Assembly: GCA_900312665.1 (NCBI GenBank) | Contig: ONZQ02000016.1 | Location: forward strand, 410,716-474,715 | Direction of reading: 5' to 3' | Length of the DNA: 64,000 nt | Source: Cephalotrichum gorgonifer | Taxonomy: Eukaryota; Ascomycota; Sordariomycetes; Microascales; Microascaceae | In this document: positions 33,548-45,294 of the stretch, one piece after another | How the letters are laid out: each line of letters begins with the position of its first letter | Numbering within the stretch: position 1 is the stretch's first letter | The notes under the pieces: generated by a model | Database searches by the model: none | Told to the model about the DNA's origin: nothing | The model's input: only the letters and a program-made list of their open reading frames with translations | Translations under genes and position numbers: made by a program

Positions 33548-35571
33548 ATTGTGTATAAGTGGCCCGGCCTTGGTTTTTTTCTAGGCCTGCTCACCCTCGT
33601 TTCGGTTGCACGCGTGCGTCCCAAAAGTAAATAGTGCTTTTTCTGGGCCCGGCGGGGGGGTGTGGGTGAGATTGGTGGAGTTGGTGGATGTTTGCGGAGG
33701 AGGTGGGTGTGTTTTTCGGACTCGGAATTTTGGGGCGGAGACTTGATAAGAGTAGCTTCGGATATTTGGTTGTTTACTTGGACTATTGGCGTTTTGGCGT
33801 TTTGGCGCGTGCGGGGGAGAAGGTGGGACTGGGGGAAGGAGCTATGAGGGATAAGAAACATGGGGGGAAGGGCCTGGTGCGCTCTTGGCCTGGGGCCCAT
33901 TCCACCAGCGCTGCTTCCTGTTCGAGTGGGGGAAGGACACCAAAGTAGTTATACTTGGACAAATGTTAATATTAGTGCATACTTGGCATGGGGGAGGATA
34001 GGTGGAGTCAGCGGTTGATGCCACCTGCCTGCTCCAGAGCGGGACCAGCGCAGTGCATGTTACCATACGGCCCTGAGTGGGAGAGTGCGACCGACAGGAA
34101 AGCACCAGGCAGCTGCTCGACAAATATCCATTCACCATTTCATCTATTTTTCCATCGACCGAAGTGAAACGAAGCAGCCGTTTTCGTACAGAAGACCGGC
34201 AATATCATCACAGCTTCCACTACTCGTCCTTGCCCAAGCACCCAAGAGTTGGTCCTCCGAATATCGATCGAAACGTGTGGCATTCCCCGCACGGGTAGAT
34301 ACCGAACCATGAGCCGAAAAGAACGCTACGGATATTACCACGTGGGCATTGTGAGCCACCAAGAACCAACAGGCCGAGGCGATCGCTTCTGTTGGAGCAG
34401 TTGAGAATGCGGTGGCTTCTTGGCTTGTTGGTGGCGTCTTGGCGGCCGGTTGAGCGCGAGGACATGTACGACGTATAGTGGCTTGGTGGCTTTGTGTTGT
34501 GACAAACGAGACCAAACACCTCGACGCCTGTCCCCTGCCCGCCGCCGCCGCTGCCGCCTGAAGATGAAAGGTTCGGGGTCCACCGGCGACGCCACCAAAT
34601 CTGCGCTAGAATGGCACCCTTCAAGGATGTGGGGGAACGAACCGGGTTTTTATTCAACCGCTTCGCCAGTTGACTGGGCGCCCACGCGGTACCAGGGACG
34701 GCACGAGATGCGGCCACAGGCTGGTCGGCAGTGTACGTAGCACAAGTTGTGCAGTGCGGTAGTATCCTGGTCGGTATCCTGGTAGGTATCCGGGCTCCCC
34801 GTCCTATCCCTGTCCCGGCCCATGGGTGTGGCCGACCGTGCATATGCAAGTACTCGTACTCGCCAACACCCTGCTGTCCAGAACGGGAGCAAATGAGACG
34901 AAAATATTATATCAGTGACTAGCATTTTATTTTCCGACAAGGGACAATACAATGTCAAGCTAACGACCGCAAGCATATCCAAGTCCTCCAATCTGCCGAT
35001 CGGAAGGGCCGGTGGGTACGCCATCCCCGATTCGGATGTTAAATTACGGCGCTCCGACTTTTCCTCCCCACGCCGGACGAGTAATATTGCAACGTCGGTG
35101 GGGAAGAGGTGGAGAAAGACGACCTCGGGGAAGCCTACCAGAATCCGTTGTCCGACGGGGCCTCATCGAAATTCACAAGCCGGAACCACTTCCCCGGATC
35201 TGGCCTGCCAATGGCAGCAGGGTGATTGCCAAGTCTATTTCCCTCAAAGTGCCTCCCAAACGTTGCGCACAGGAGCATGTGCGTGCTCTGAAATGCGACG
35301 CGCAAAACGGGGAACCTTGGCTCCCCTCTCATCCCCCCCCAACGGGTCCCTGACTCCCCCAACCAGGAAAAATATAGATAAGACGAGGTTGAGCGCCCTT
35401 ATAGAAAGCCTTTCCCAGCCTGACTCTTTCGCGCTGAACCGCTCCCCGGATTCCTAAACTCGAAAAGACACTGGACAGGAATTTTCAATTCGCTGTTCCC
35501 ACGAGCGAAGGCACAGATCTAACTCACCAGCCGAATAACCCCGTTCACGGAGACGCGCCATTACCTCCAAC
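33548..35571. promoter_or_regulatory. Divergent upstream region (Zn2Cys6 gene / MFS permease)
   Basis: Two kilobases lie between head-to-head starts. The region contains a short triplet repeat (GTATCCTGGT-like units, 34763-34795) and an AGTACTCGTACTCG site near 34850 related to the palindrome described for the monooxygenase-cupin region. I see no gene. Confidence 0.5.
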
Positions 35572-37612
35572 ATGGGCGCAAGCTTGAAAGGGTCTGACAC
35601 GGTGGATAACGTGTCGACCCCCGACATGGTGGAGACTGGAAGAGCCGTGACGGATAAGTATGTTGCCTTTCAACCTACCTCGCTCGCGGTGGCCGTGAGG
35701 AAAAGAGGAGCTGTGGGAGAAAAGATTGGACGCCACGCGCCCTTTTTTTTTTTTAGAGTATTCTTGCTGACGATCTTGGTGTGGTTACAGGTCTAGCGAT
35801 GCGCCGTTCGTGTTCGATAAGGCGGCGGAGACCAGGCTGCGGAGGAAGATCGATTTCATGATCATCCCGACCGTTGCGCTGCTCTATCTCTTCTGCTTCA
35901 TCGACCGCGCAAATATCGGTATGTCCCCGAGCCGCCTTGCTCCCTCCTCTCCACCTCTGCCCCCGTCGCCCCTCCCAAACTAGAGTTTTGCGCCAAGCTC
36001 ATTCTTAATACCCCCTCCCCCCAGGAAACGCCCGTCTCGCTGGTCTCGAAAAGGACCTAGGCCTGGCCGGAACCGACTACAATGTCGTGCTCTCCGTCTT
36101 CTACATTAGCTACATCGTCTTCGAGATCCCCGCCAACATCTGCTGCAAGTGGCTAGGCCCCGGCTGGTTCCTCCCCATCACCTCTCTCGGCTTCGGCTTC
36201 AGCTCCATCTTCACCGCCCTCGTCAAGACCAAGGCCCAGGTCTGCGGCGTCCGCTTCGTGCTGGGCATCTTCGAGGCCGGCATGCTGCCCGGCATCGCCT
36301 ACTACATGTCGCGGTGGTACCGGCGCTCTGAGCTCACCTTCCGTCTGTCGCTCTACGTCGTCATGGCCCCTCTCGCTGGCGCGTTTGGCGGGCTTTTGGC
36401 CTCGGCCATCCTGAGGCTTCCCTCATTTGGGAGGTTTACTAGCTGGCAGATGATTTTCGGTATGTCCCCGCTTCCCTTTTCCTGGGCAGGCTTGACTCCC
36501 TCTTGAACCTGGGTCCTCAGTCTTCTAACTCGCGCTCTTCGGCCGCCCATAGCTATCGAGGGCATTATTACTGTCGGATTGGCCATTATCTCCTTCGGTG
36601 AGTGAAGTATCCCCCCTCCCATGCCTCCGCCCCCATGCCTTAGACCTCATCGAACGCTAACTTGCGATCTCCAGCCACCCTAACCGACCGCCCCGAAAGC
36701 GCGCGCTGGCTGACCGAGGAGGAGAAGAAGCTCGCGATCAACCGCATCAAGTCCGAGCGCCTCGCCACCACCGAAGTCCTGGATAAGATCGACACTCCCA
36801 AGCTCCTCGCCGGCATCCTCAACCCGCTGACCCTCTCGACCGCCCTCGTCTTCCTCCTCAACAACGTCACGGTCCAGGGCCTGGCCTTCTTCCTCCCCAC
36901 CATCGTGCGCGGCATCTACCCGGACCGCACCACCGTCACGCAGCAGCTCTACACCGTGCCGCCGTACGTTGTCGGGGCCTTCTTCACCGTGCTCTTCCCC
37001 GGCATCAGCTACAAGATAGACCGGAGGCAGATCTTCATTATCATCAGCACGCCGTTCGTGATGATCGGGTACATCATGTTCTTGGCGACCGCGAGCAACC
37101 AGGCGCGGTACGGCGCGACGTTCCTTATTGCCAGCGGGGCGTTCTGCATGGCGCCCATCACGAATGCGCACATCAGCGCCAATGTCCTCAGTGACACGGC
37201 GAGGAGCAGCGCCATCGGAACGAATGGTACGTTCTTCCAACTATCCATCTTTCTACTACCACCCCAGTCACCTCCCCCCTTCTCTACATTTTTATATGAC
37301 AGCTATGCTCTCGTGATGAATGGTTCCGGCTTACTGACCCTGTGCGTCTTAGTTATGTTCGGTAACATCGGCGGCCTCATCTCAACCTGGTCCTTCATGG
37401 TCAAGGACGCGCCTCACTACCCCATCGGCAACGGCCTCAACCTCGCCACGTCGAGCACCATTCTCATTGTCGGCACGCTGATGCTCTTCTGGATGAAGAC
37501 GGACAACGCCAAGCGCGAGCGCAGGTCCGCCGAGGATGAGCTGGCAGGCATGACGGAGAAGCAGATCCAGGACCTGGATTGGAAGCATCCTGGGTTCAGG
37601 TGGGCCCCGTAG
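35572..37612 (+). CDS. MFS permease of the anion:cation symporter (Dal5-like) family
   Basis: Six exons (35572-35657, 35791-35918, 36025-36459, 36553-36597, 36675-37226, 37353-37612) give 501 residues. This size and layout are typical of the fungal ACS family, which includes allantoate (Dal5), nicotinate (Tna1) and pantothenate carriers; members import small organic anions with protons. Family landmarks are the helix-1 motif DRANIGNARLAGLEKDL, the helix 2-3 region CKWLGPGWFLPITSLGFGFS, the motif GIFEAGMLPGIAYYMSRWY and the central-loop SARWLTEEEKK. Twelve membrane segments can be read. It ends in a cytoplasmic tail ending HPGFRWAP. The upstream ATG at 35572 gives a 28-residue hydrophilic leader before the first intron. 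It sits between the Zn2Cys6 regulator and the monooxygenase, so import of that enzyme's substrate is plausible (inference). Confidence 0.9.
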
Positions 37613-38573
37613 ACCAGTGGAGATTCGGGGGTGAGAGTTGGTATGAGAAGAAGGGGAAAGGGGGGCGCGTGTGCCATAGCGGGGGGAGGGGAACAGACCC
37701 CCGGACGCTGGGGGTGTAGCTATCGGTAACGCCTCCCCTGTTGAGAGATGGTTATTTGATTGTATTTCTGAGTCCATGTGCCATAATAGCGCCGTTTCCC
37801 CCGCTTTGGGGAAGGGGTGGGGCAGGGCGGGGAGTAAACTAGTGGACACACCAGGCAGTGGAGATGGGGTGTTTTGGCTTGGGGCTTAAGGATCCGAGCT
37901 AGTCTCAGGATGTCTAAGTTTGAATAGTTTCCTTGTGGGGTTGAGCGAAACTAGGCTTGGGGTCCATACAAAGCATAATCCGAACACGCCGTTATCTTTC
38001 TTGCGGATTGTCCGAGTCATCGGAATATTGATTACAACGTCCACCCCCCCTTTCCGTTGATTCTGGAGACACACCTCTCCAGCCTTCTAGTAGTAGGCTA
38101 GCTTTTTTCGTTCTCCCTGCTCATTAGGCCTGATATCTTGTATAAGATTGCATATCTTGGCTTCGTCGGCCGTCGAGGGCAAACCAGACTAGGGTGGGGG
38201 TGATAACAATCAGAGTCCAGGAATGAAGTCTCGACTATGGTAGGACGCGTGCCGGGCTCTAGAATAGTCCTAGTCTGTCATGAGGGAAGAAGCTGATATT
38301 ACCAAAAAGGAACCCGTTTAGAATCTCTGTATCTAATAAGAGATAATGTAGAACATTGGCATCGAGTCTCCCTCCGAGCTAGAAGGTTGGCAGCAGCGGG
38401 TAAGACACGGGTATGGAAATAAAACAAGTCGTGAAGGTACTAGATTATTCATACCATATGCACTATCTATGAACAAAACACGTACACAATATAATAAATA
38501 TGAAGCAGTATATACAAAATGCGATCAACCGGGCCCCAGTCCCCGCCCCCAACCCCCAACTCAGTGTAAAGGC
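37613..38573. other. Convergent intergenic region, no gene seen
   Basis: This region of just under 1 kb holds the 3' flanks of the MFS permease (+) and the flavin monooxygenase (-). AATAAA-like A/T-rich stretches occur near 38450-38520 next to the monooxygenase stop. I see no coding potential. Confidence 0.45.
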
Positions 38574-40473
38574 TCACCGTGCCTTCGAGAGCCACTCCTG
38601 CACGAGACCCTTGAAGTCCGGTAGCCTATACGGCTCCGTGACCTCCCGATACCACGACGCCTTCCTTTGGCAGCGCAGCCCGAGATCCGCCAGGAGCATG
38701 TCCACGTACGGGATGCTGTCGAACACCAGATCCGGACACCTATCGCCCGTGCCTCCCGTCCCCTTAGGCCGCCTGACCCTCTGGTACTCGGTGTGGTAGA
38801 ACGCCTCGCGCCGTATCGCGGCAAAGTCGGGCTCGCTCCCGCCCGCGCCCTCCAGCCGCGGGATCTCGCCGTCGAAGAAGGCCGTGATCCAGAGGGCCTG
38901 CGCCTGCGCGACGATGGCGGTGTGCAGCGTGATGTGCGCGCCGATGACGGCCAGGTTCTTCGCCCGGATGAGGGCCGGGTCGGTGGGGATCACGAAGCGG
39001 TAGAGCCTATACGGCGCGGACGACGACACCGCCGCCGCCGCCGCCGCCGTCGAGGCGGAGAGGGACGAGGCCTCCGTCGCCTGCTCTAGCTTCTCCTCGC
39101 CGAGAACGCTCGGTAGGTTTCTGATCGGGGGCGTCCTGAGGACGGGCGCCGCGCGGAGGACCTCGGCGCGCGTCTCGGCCTCTAGGGCGCGGGATTCTTC
39201 GGCGCCGGGAGAGCCGGGGAAGCCGAGGCGGCCCGCGAGGTCCGCCGGCGAGAACTTGATGTTCGGGCCGACCTTCCAGCCCGTGCAGCAGACCACGGCG
39301 TCGGCCTCGATGACGCTCCCGTCGGAGAGGTGGACCGCGCCCTCCGACAACCTCTCGACCTCTGCGGCGTGCGGCTTGATCCTCCCCTCCCTCGCCAGGT
39401 CGAACCAGCTCGACTCGTAGTTATGGATACCGAGCGAGTTCCCCATCCAGAAAGTCGAGGACCAGGGCCTCAGCCCCTCCGTCTCCGGCTCCGCGCCGTA
39501 CCTGTTCACGCCACTGACCTTGCGGTCCAGGTACCCCCAGAACATGCCCGAGACCTTCCTGCCCAGCCAGGTCCTGTTCGCCAGGGCGCGGACGGCGCGC
39601 GCCGTGCCGCCGTAGGGGTTCGGGTCGAGGAAGGTGAAGAGGCGGGTGGAGGAGATGGCGGAGATGGAGGGGATGAAGCCGGCCATGCGGGCGGGCCAGA
39701 CCCAGCTCGGCCCCCCGCCGGAGCGCCGCATGACCATGTGCGCGGTGGTGCCGGGGCGGGAGGCGGCGGAGTAGCAGACGTCCCAGGAGGACTTGTTGCC
39801 GCCTATTACCACGACGGAGCGGCACCTAGCGAGCTCGTCGGAGCGGGCGGCAAACTCCTTCGCGTGGAAGACGGGGCCGCCGAAGGATTCGCGGCCCGGG
39901 AGGTTCGGGACGAAGGGCTCCGAGGTCAGGCCTGTCGCGAGGACGAGGTGGGAGGTGATGAGCTTGCCGTGCTCTGCGGCCGGGGCGGATCCGGATGCGT
40001 CGGGGGCAGGGAGGGTGGTGAGGCTGAGTTCCCAGTCACCGGATTCCAGCAGCGCGGCGGCCTCGACCTTTGTCCGCAGCCGGAGGCGCGAGTCGAGGCT
40101 GTAGGCGGCGCAGACGTCGCGGAGGTAGGCGTGCACGACGCGGCCGGGGATGTGCTGCCCCGTCTCGATGCCGTACTTGACGGGCGAGAGGGGGAAGTCG
40201 CTGAGCTCGTAGCTGCCGACGAGGTTGTTGGTCTTGAGGCCCGGGTAGAGGCGCTCGGAGGCCCAGGTGCCGCCGACGGAGTCTGCGTAGTCCACGACGA
40301 GGAGTGCGGACTTGGGGTGGGCCTCGAGGTAGGTCTTGGCCATGGTGAGGCCGTGCCATCCTGTTGAGCGTGTTAGAGAGCCGGATCGGCGGGCGGTGGG
40401 GATGTGAAATGTCTGGGAGGGGGGGGTGTGGGTGCCTACCTGCGCCGACAATGACAAGGTCGAAGCGCTCCAT
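38574..40473 (-). CDS. Flavin-containing monooxygenase
   Basis: Two exons (40473-40440 and 40360-38574) give 606 residues. Class B flavin monooxygenases use FAD, NADPH and O2 to oxygenate N, S or carbonyl groups. The FAD-binding GxGxxG motif (VGAGWHG) is completed only after removing the 79-bp intron, which confirms the splice. The family signature FxGxxxHxxxF appears as FGGPVFHAKEF, and a second Rossmann-type site reads VVVIGGNKSSWD, where the usual GxGxSG is altered. The ATG motif reads VLATGLTSEPF. A low-complexity run of Ala (STAAAAAAAV) sits near residue 455. The substrate is unknown. It is divergent from the cupin lyase gene across a 1.4-kb shared region, which hints at co-regulation. 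Confidence 0.88.
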
Positions 40474-41894
40474 GGCTGGCTGTCTTCAAGAAGACGTGTG
40501 AAGGTCGGGGAGTAGATGAAGCTTCAGCAGTGAGTGGTGAGGAGCGAATGAGCTGTGAGCTGTGAGAGACGGGGATGGCAAGCAATAGGCGCCTGGTGAG
40601 CGAGTACTTGTAGAAAGTTGACGATTATCAATCAGCGAGTAGGCAATTTACCACACCAAGAGAAAAGGAGCACGCTCTGGAACGATGAATCCCAAAATCA
40701 CAGAGTCAGTTGTGTCCGCCGTCCTTTGCCCTTATGTATTTCGCATCACGACATTCCCAGCTCTGTTCTCCTCGGACGAGCAAATTTCAAAACCGGGAGG
40801 CGGTGGTACGAAAATACCGGCAAACGGGGACTCGGGATCGGGGCATATTGTCGCGCGGTGTGGATACCCAAGCCCTTTCTGGTCGGGGAAGCAACGCCGG
40901 TAGCGCTCTTGGCTTGCGGAGAGGGTAATTTACACTACTCATGATGCCTCGCATTCGCTCGCAATCCTTCTCGCACTATCGGCAGGGCAGGGCGCGGGGG
41001 TTCCTTGGGGGGAGGGAGGGTGAATGGGACCCAACATGGGACCCACACAGCGTCGAGGTATGGGGCCGCTACTCATTGTCACTCGTACGAGGGAGGATCC
41101 ATCTCCCCGGCCGGCTGGGTCCAGCGGGATTGTTTACTCGTCGTACTCGTAGTTACTTGTCGTCGTCTTCGGCGTTCGGCGTAAGGAGCAATATTCCGAG
41201 TTTGGGGGAGCGACTGGAGCAAGGGGAAACCAGTTGTCGGCGTAATACTCCGCAGGATGGACGCCACGGGCTCATCCGTCCGGAAGGAGGTTGGGGGGAG
41301 GGTAGTTCATTGCTAGATTCCGGGGGTGGGGAAATGTGATGGGGAGGACTTGGAGGAAGACACTAGCCTTGGGTTCGGAGAGACGAGCCAGGCACTTCGG
41401 AGTACAACTGTCTGGCCAATAAGCGCTATTCCATTTGTCTCTTCTTACTCCGACTTTTGCCCCACACCGGAACCCCGCATTACCCCGCCCCACTTCTCAA
41501 CTCTCCGAGTCGATATCCTTACTCCACACACACACCCTTTCTCCTCCTCGGACTGACTGACTGACTCGGCCGGCTGCGGCTGGAGCGGATGCTTCGATTC
41601 CCACGATAAGCATTAGCAATAAATATATGGAGCCGTAAATTTAGGTTTTTAAAACCGAAGCTGAATACTTTAAATACGCTAATACGCACCGCGCCGACAA
41701 TCTAAAGACCCTTGAGTGCACGGATATTCCCTATCTGCCTCATCTGCACCCCCGCCGTCCGAGCCAACGTCATCTCGTCCACCAGTACGAGTAAGAAGTA
41801 CTCGTTTTCGATAGAACCCCAGGCGCGCCACAATTCTGCCCCGCAATTTACCATCTCCTACCCGACTTGGAAAATCATACCATTAGCCACCACC
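40474..41894. promoter_or_regulatory. Shared divergent promoter (monooxygenase / cupin lyase) with ACTCGTACGAG-type palindromes
   Basis: This 1.4-kb region lies between two starts. It holds a perfect palindrome CTCGTACGAG (41092-41101), a spaced inverted repeat ACGAGTA-n5-TACTCGT (41787-41805) about 90 bp before the cupin ATG, and a cluster of direct ACTCGT half-sites at about 41137-41160. The same 10-bp palindrome recurs at 32951-32960 inside the Zn2Cys6 gene's first intron. This clustering fits a common activator site (inference). No other gene seen. Confidence 0.55.
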
Positions 41895-42625
41895 ATGGAC
41901 CCAGCCTCTGGTGCCCTGGACATTGCTAAATGGCCAACCGCACAGAAGTTTGTGGCGCGATGCAGTGAGTTCCTGCAGGAAGTCCAGGACCTGTAAGTCG
42001 CGACGCCACCATCCCATCCCTTGCACAGATTAATACAACCCTCCCAACACAACCCCCACCCAACCACATTCAAAGTCCAAGAACAATCCCTGCCCCCCCG
42101 CTCAGGATCCTTCCACCTCCCAAGGCCTGCTGACAACGACAACTAACCCCCCCTTCACACAGAACCCCAGGAAAAGACCTCGAGGCCCGCCTCAACAGAG
42201 AACACGGCCCAGGAACCCCCTACTACGACGACTTCTGCGCCTACATCAAGAAGGGGCTAGAAGAGGGCTGGGTGGCCCAGACGGAGCTCGACGGGCCCAA
42301 GTACCGCCGCGGCAGGATCGTCGTGCCCACCCCCGAGACGAGGTACTTCAGCATCACCACCGTCTTCATGGACAGCCAGGAGGTCTACGCGGGCCAGTAC
42401 CACGCCCACCCCTACGGGGAGATCAACTGCGTCGTGCAGATCGACGAGGGCGCCGAGCTCAAGGGCATGCAGGGGTGGCAGGCCGCTGGGTGGACGTCGC
42501 CCGGCCCGGGCACCCACCATTACCCCGAGGTGCGCGGGGGCGCGCTGGTGGCGCTGTTCTTCCTGCCCGCGGGGAGGATCTCGTATAATGCCGTGCCCGG
42601 GGCGCCGCAGCCTCTGTCTGTTTGA
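41895..42625 (+). CDS. Cupin of the 4-hydroxylaminobenzoate lyase (PnbB / DUF4863) type
   Basis: Two exons (41895-41992, 42163-42625) give 186 residues. The bacterial enzyme converts 4-hydroxylaminobenzoate to protocatechuate and ammonia in nitrobenzoate breakdown. Matching features are the N-terminal helical part (EARLNREHGPGTPYYDDFCA), then KKGLEEGWVAQTELDGPKY and RGRIVVPTPETRYFSITTVF. A single-domain cupin barrel follows, with metal-binding GQYHAHPYGEIN (His, His, Glu), the C-terminal GPGTHHYPEVRGG and then a FFLPAGRISYN strand. Assignment rests on remembered family patterns; the fungal members are not biochemically proven to my knowledge. The donor is GTAAGT and the acceptor CACACAG. It is divergent from the flavin monooxygenase. 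Confidence 0.78.
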
Positions 42626-43357
42626 TGGTCCGTGTTTTCGTGCATGTAGTTAGAGTATGAAGTTTTTTTTCTCGGGTATATAACAGCTTTTGTATTCCAT
42701 GTCCTGCTGCAAGGAATGCCGTTTTCTCGCGTCGAGGAAGACTCGGATCTGCGTGTGGCGCTCCAGCGGTAGACTCTGGGCTTATTCACCAGGGGCTCTG
42801 CCGCCTTGATCGGCATCCGCGTCATGTTGACGAGTTCGGCGCGTCTCCCGGACGGGCAGATTGATACGAGTCTGCCCTACACCGTTTCTGTCAGCACGAC
42901 CGAGGTCGTCTACCTGATAAACTGGGTGGTCAAGAATAACGGGAGGCCGGAGCAGGTCCCGGATCCTCCTTGATAGAGCCGTCTGGGATGGAAATGTTGG
43001 ATACTTTGAATCAGAGAGGTTGCACCAAAATGGAGGCCCTCAATAGACTAAATAGTGTTGACTGTGGAGGACTGTAATTCAATGGGCATCGACTTTTCAA
43101 CAGGTCTGGCCCGGAAATATACCAAGCAAAATGTAACGCACCTTACCGCTGACAGATTCCGAGTCCTGGTAAGTAAATAGGGCACATACCTAGAATTCAG
43201 GACTACATCAACTGGCATAGAAATTTATCGCGTATTAGTAGTAGTATTCTAATAGTTTCATAGCAGGAGGAAGGTACCTATGGTGGCCTACAGTACTGCA
43301 ACTTGGATCGTGCTCCAAAGCCCATTAATCTAAGGTTGGCATGTTCAAATTTCGGTT
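42626..43357. other. Intergenic region with a small coding-like stretch at 42773-42973
   Basis: Most of the gap is featureless. From 42773 to the TGA at 42971-42973 a + frame is open with C/G-rich third positions and reads plausibly (SARLPDGQIDTSLPYTVSVS, then TTEVVYLINWVVKNNGRPEQ). The internal ATG at 42824 would give 49 residues. It could be a small gene or the last exon of a decayed one; I recognise no family. Confidence 0.35.
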
Positions 43358-45294
43358 ATGCAGTTAAGAGGGTATGGACCAGCACATTCTAATATCAATC
43401 TCGCTTGTCCCATTACCACTCTTACTGGGAACACTCTGCCGCGTTCCGTTCTTCTTCTTTTTTTTTTTTTTTCCAATCCGCTGCCTCGACCTTCCGCGTA
43501 CACTATAGGAAACAATGGAAAGCTACCTAGAGCAATACGACTTCCGCTACCGGACGCGAGAGAATTCGTGTCCGGCCAGCATATCTTGCAGCTCGCCGTG
43601 TGCGACAGCGACCTCACCACACTCGAGGCCCTCCTCCGCACACCGCCCGACATCAACGACAGCTCCAGTGTCGACACCCCACTCATGGTCGCCGTCTATT
43701 GGGAGAATCTAGAAGCAGCGCGCATGCTCCTCGACGCAGGCGCAGACCCTCTCCACAGACACCATACTTGTATCGGCTTCGATACGCCCGCTAGCCTCGC
43801 TGCGCGCCGAGGCAGTTTTGAAATTTTCCGTCTGATGTGGACGGCGCGGCCGGATGAGCTCACCAAGTACGAAAAGGACGGCCCGGGGGACAGTTGCTTG
43901 GTTTCGGCCGCCTTTCACGGCTGGACATGGCTGCTCGAGTACTTGCTCGACGGCCGGCTCGACAGCTCAGTGTGGAGTATGAAGAGGCTCGACGTGGCGC
44001 TCCTAAGTGCCGCGGGCGCGTGGCAGGTGCACGCTGCGACGCTCCTCCTCGACCGGGTAAAGACCTATACGATTGACACGCTGCGGGAGGCGCTCTTGAC
44101 GGCCGTGACCTTCAAGGCGGTGGACCCTAACTACACCAGGAACCCAGACTACCGGAGCATAGACTTCGCCAACCAGGAGCTCCTGGTCAAGCGCTTCCTT
44201 GAGGCTGGGCAGTTCAACCCGGATATTTATTACCATGGGGGGCCCTTAATCCACTACGCGGTTGAGGACATCAACCTCGCCGGTGCTTTACGAGCTCTTC
44301 TCGACAAGGGTAAGGACCTACTTCTTTTCCCGTGTGTGTATTTTCTCCCTCGATTTGCTCATCTTTGTCGTGCCGCAGAATAGGCGCCAACCCGGATTCT
44401 CGAGACGAAGACGGGAGGACTCCACTCCATCGCATCTTGATTCGCATTCGTGTGCACGAGCGACAAGGTAGTAGCTTTGACGAGACGCGTATCAACATGC
44501 TCCTCGAGCACGGGGCCTTAGTGACAGCCGCGGACCACCAGGGAGAGACCCCGCTGCACGCCGCCGCCCTCGCGTGCGACCTCGGTCTATTCCGCCGCTT
44601 CCTCCGCCGAGCGGCGCAAGACGCGCTCTCCGCGACCAACAACCACGGTGAAGCACTGCTGCACTACGCCGCCACAGGGGGTAACGTGAGCGTCATGCGC
44701 TTCCTCCTCGAGGCCCCGACGACGATCCCCGACGACGTCAACAGGGCGAACTCGAACGGCTGGACCCCGCTCCTGTGCGCCCTGGCCCCGCCAGACCTAG
44801 AGGGGGAATACTCGTCCCCGTCCCAGAAGAGCCCCGCGGACGCAGCCCAGGCCGCCCACCTCCTCCTATCCCACGGTGCCGACGCGGGCGCCGTGACGGG
44901 TGAGGGCTGGTCAGCGCTGCACCTGCTCGCGCACTGCGGGAGCCACGCCGGCGACACGCGCTTCTCTGCACTGGCGGAGGCGCTCATCGACGGGGGGGCG
45001 CCGCTGCACGCCGAGGCGAGAGGCCTGCCGCCGAACTGGTGGTACGGGGGGAAGAAGGCCGGTGTGGGGAAGAAGGCCGGTGTGGTCATCGACGACTTCC
45101 CCTGGGGGTTCCGCATGCGGGTCTTGACTGAGGCGACGCGGGAGGAGGTCGTTGACCTCTCGCCCGAGGCCACAACGGCGGTGGGGTGGGCTCGGCGGTT
45201 TGGTGCGAAGGCGGTGGAGGGGGTTCTGCTTGCGCGAGGTGCGAAGCCGGCGCCGCGGAGGCTGTATTCTTCCTTCTTTTCGCCGCCTTCATGA
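43358..45294 (+). CDS. Ankyrin-repeat protein (5' end uncertain)
   Basis: Two exons (43358-44309 and 44384-45294) give up to 620 residues; joining restores LLDKGANPDSRDEDGRTPLH, a perfect ankyrin unit across the splice. Several ankyrin repeats are readable: SVDTPLMVAVYWENLEAARM with LLDAGADP; GETPLHAAALACDLGLFRRF; NNHGEALLHYAATGGNVSVM; and GWSALHLLAHCGS. Ankyrin repeats mediate protein binding, so no specific role can be named. The first 55 residues of the model are doubtful: they cross a T-rich tract ending CACTATAG (43508), which looks like an intron 3' end, so an upstream exon is probably missing. A short duplication, GKKAGVGKKAGV, lies near residue 535. Next downstream is the small mitochondrial-type gene on the same strand. 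Confidence 0.78.

Noticed and set aside
34220..34849. 209-codon minus-strand frame in the regulator/permease promoter region
   Set aside because: It contains repeated Arg-Ile-Pro-Thr runs produced by a short DNA repeat, with no start context or homology signal.
39330..40367. 345-codon + strand open frame opposite the monooxygenase
   Set aside because: It is antisense to a gene with clear FMO motifs. Its Arg/Gly/Val-rich composition is typical of the antisense of GC-rich coding DNA.
43515..43712. ATG at 43515 as start of the ankyrin gene
   Set aside because: It is in a different frame from the ankyrin repeats and stops after 65 codons.
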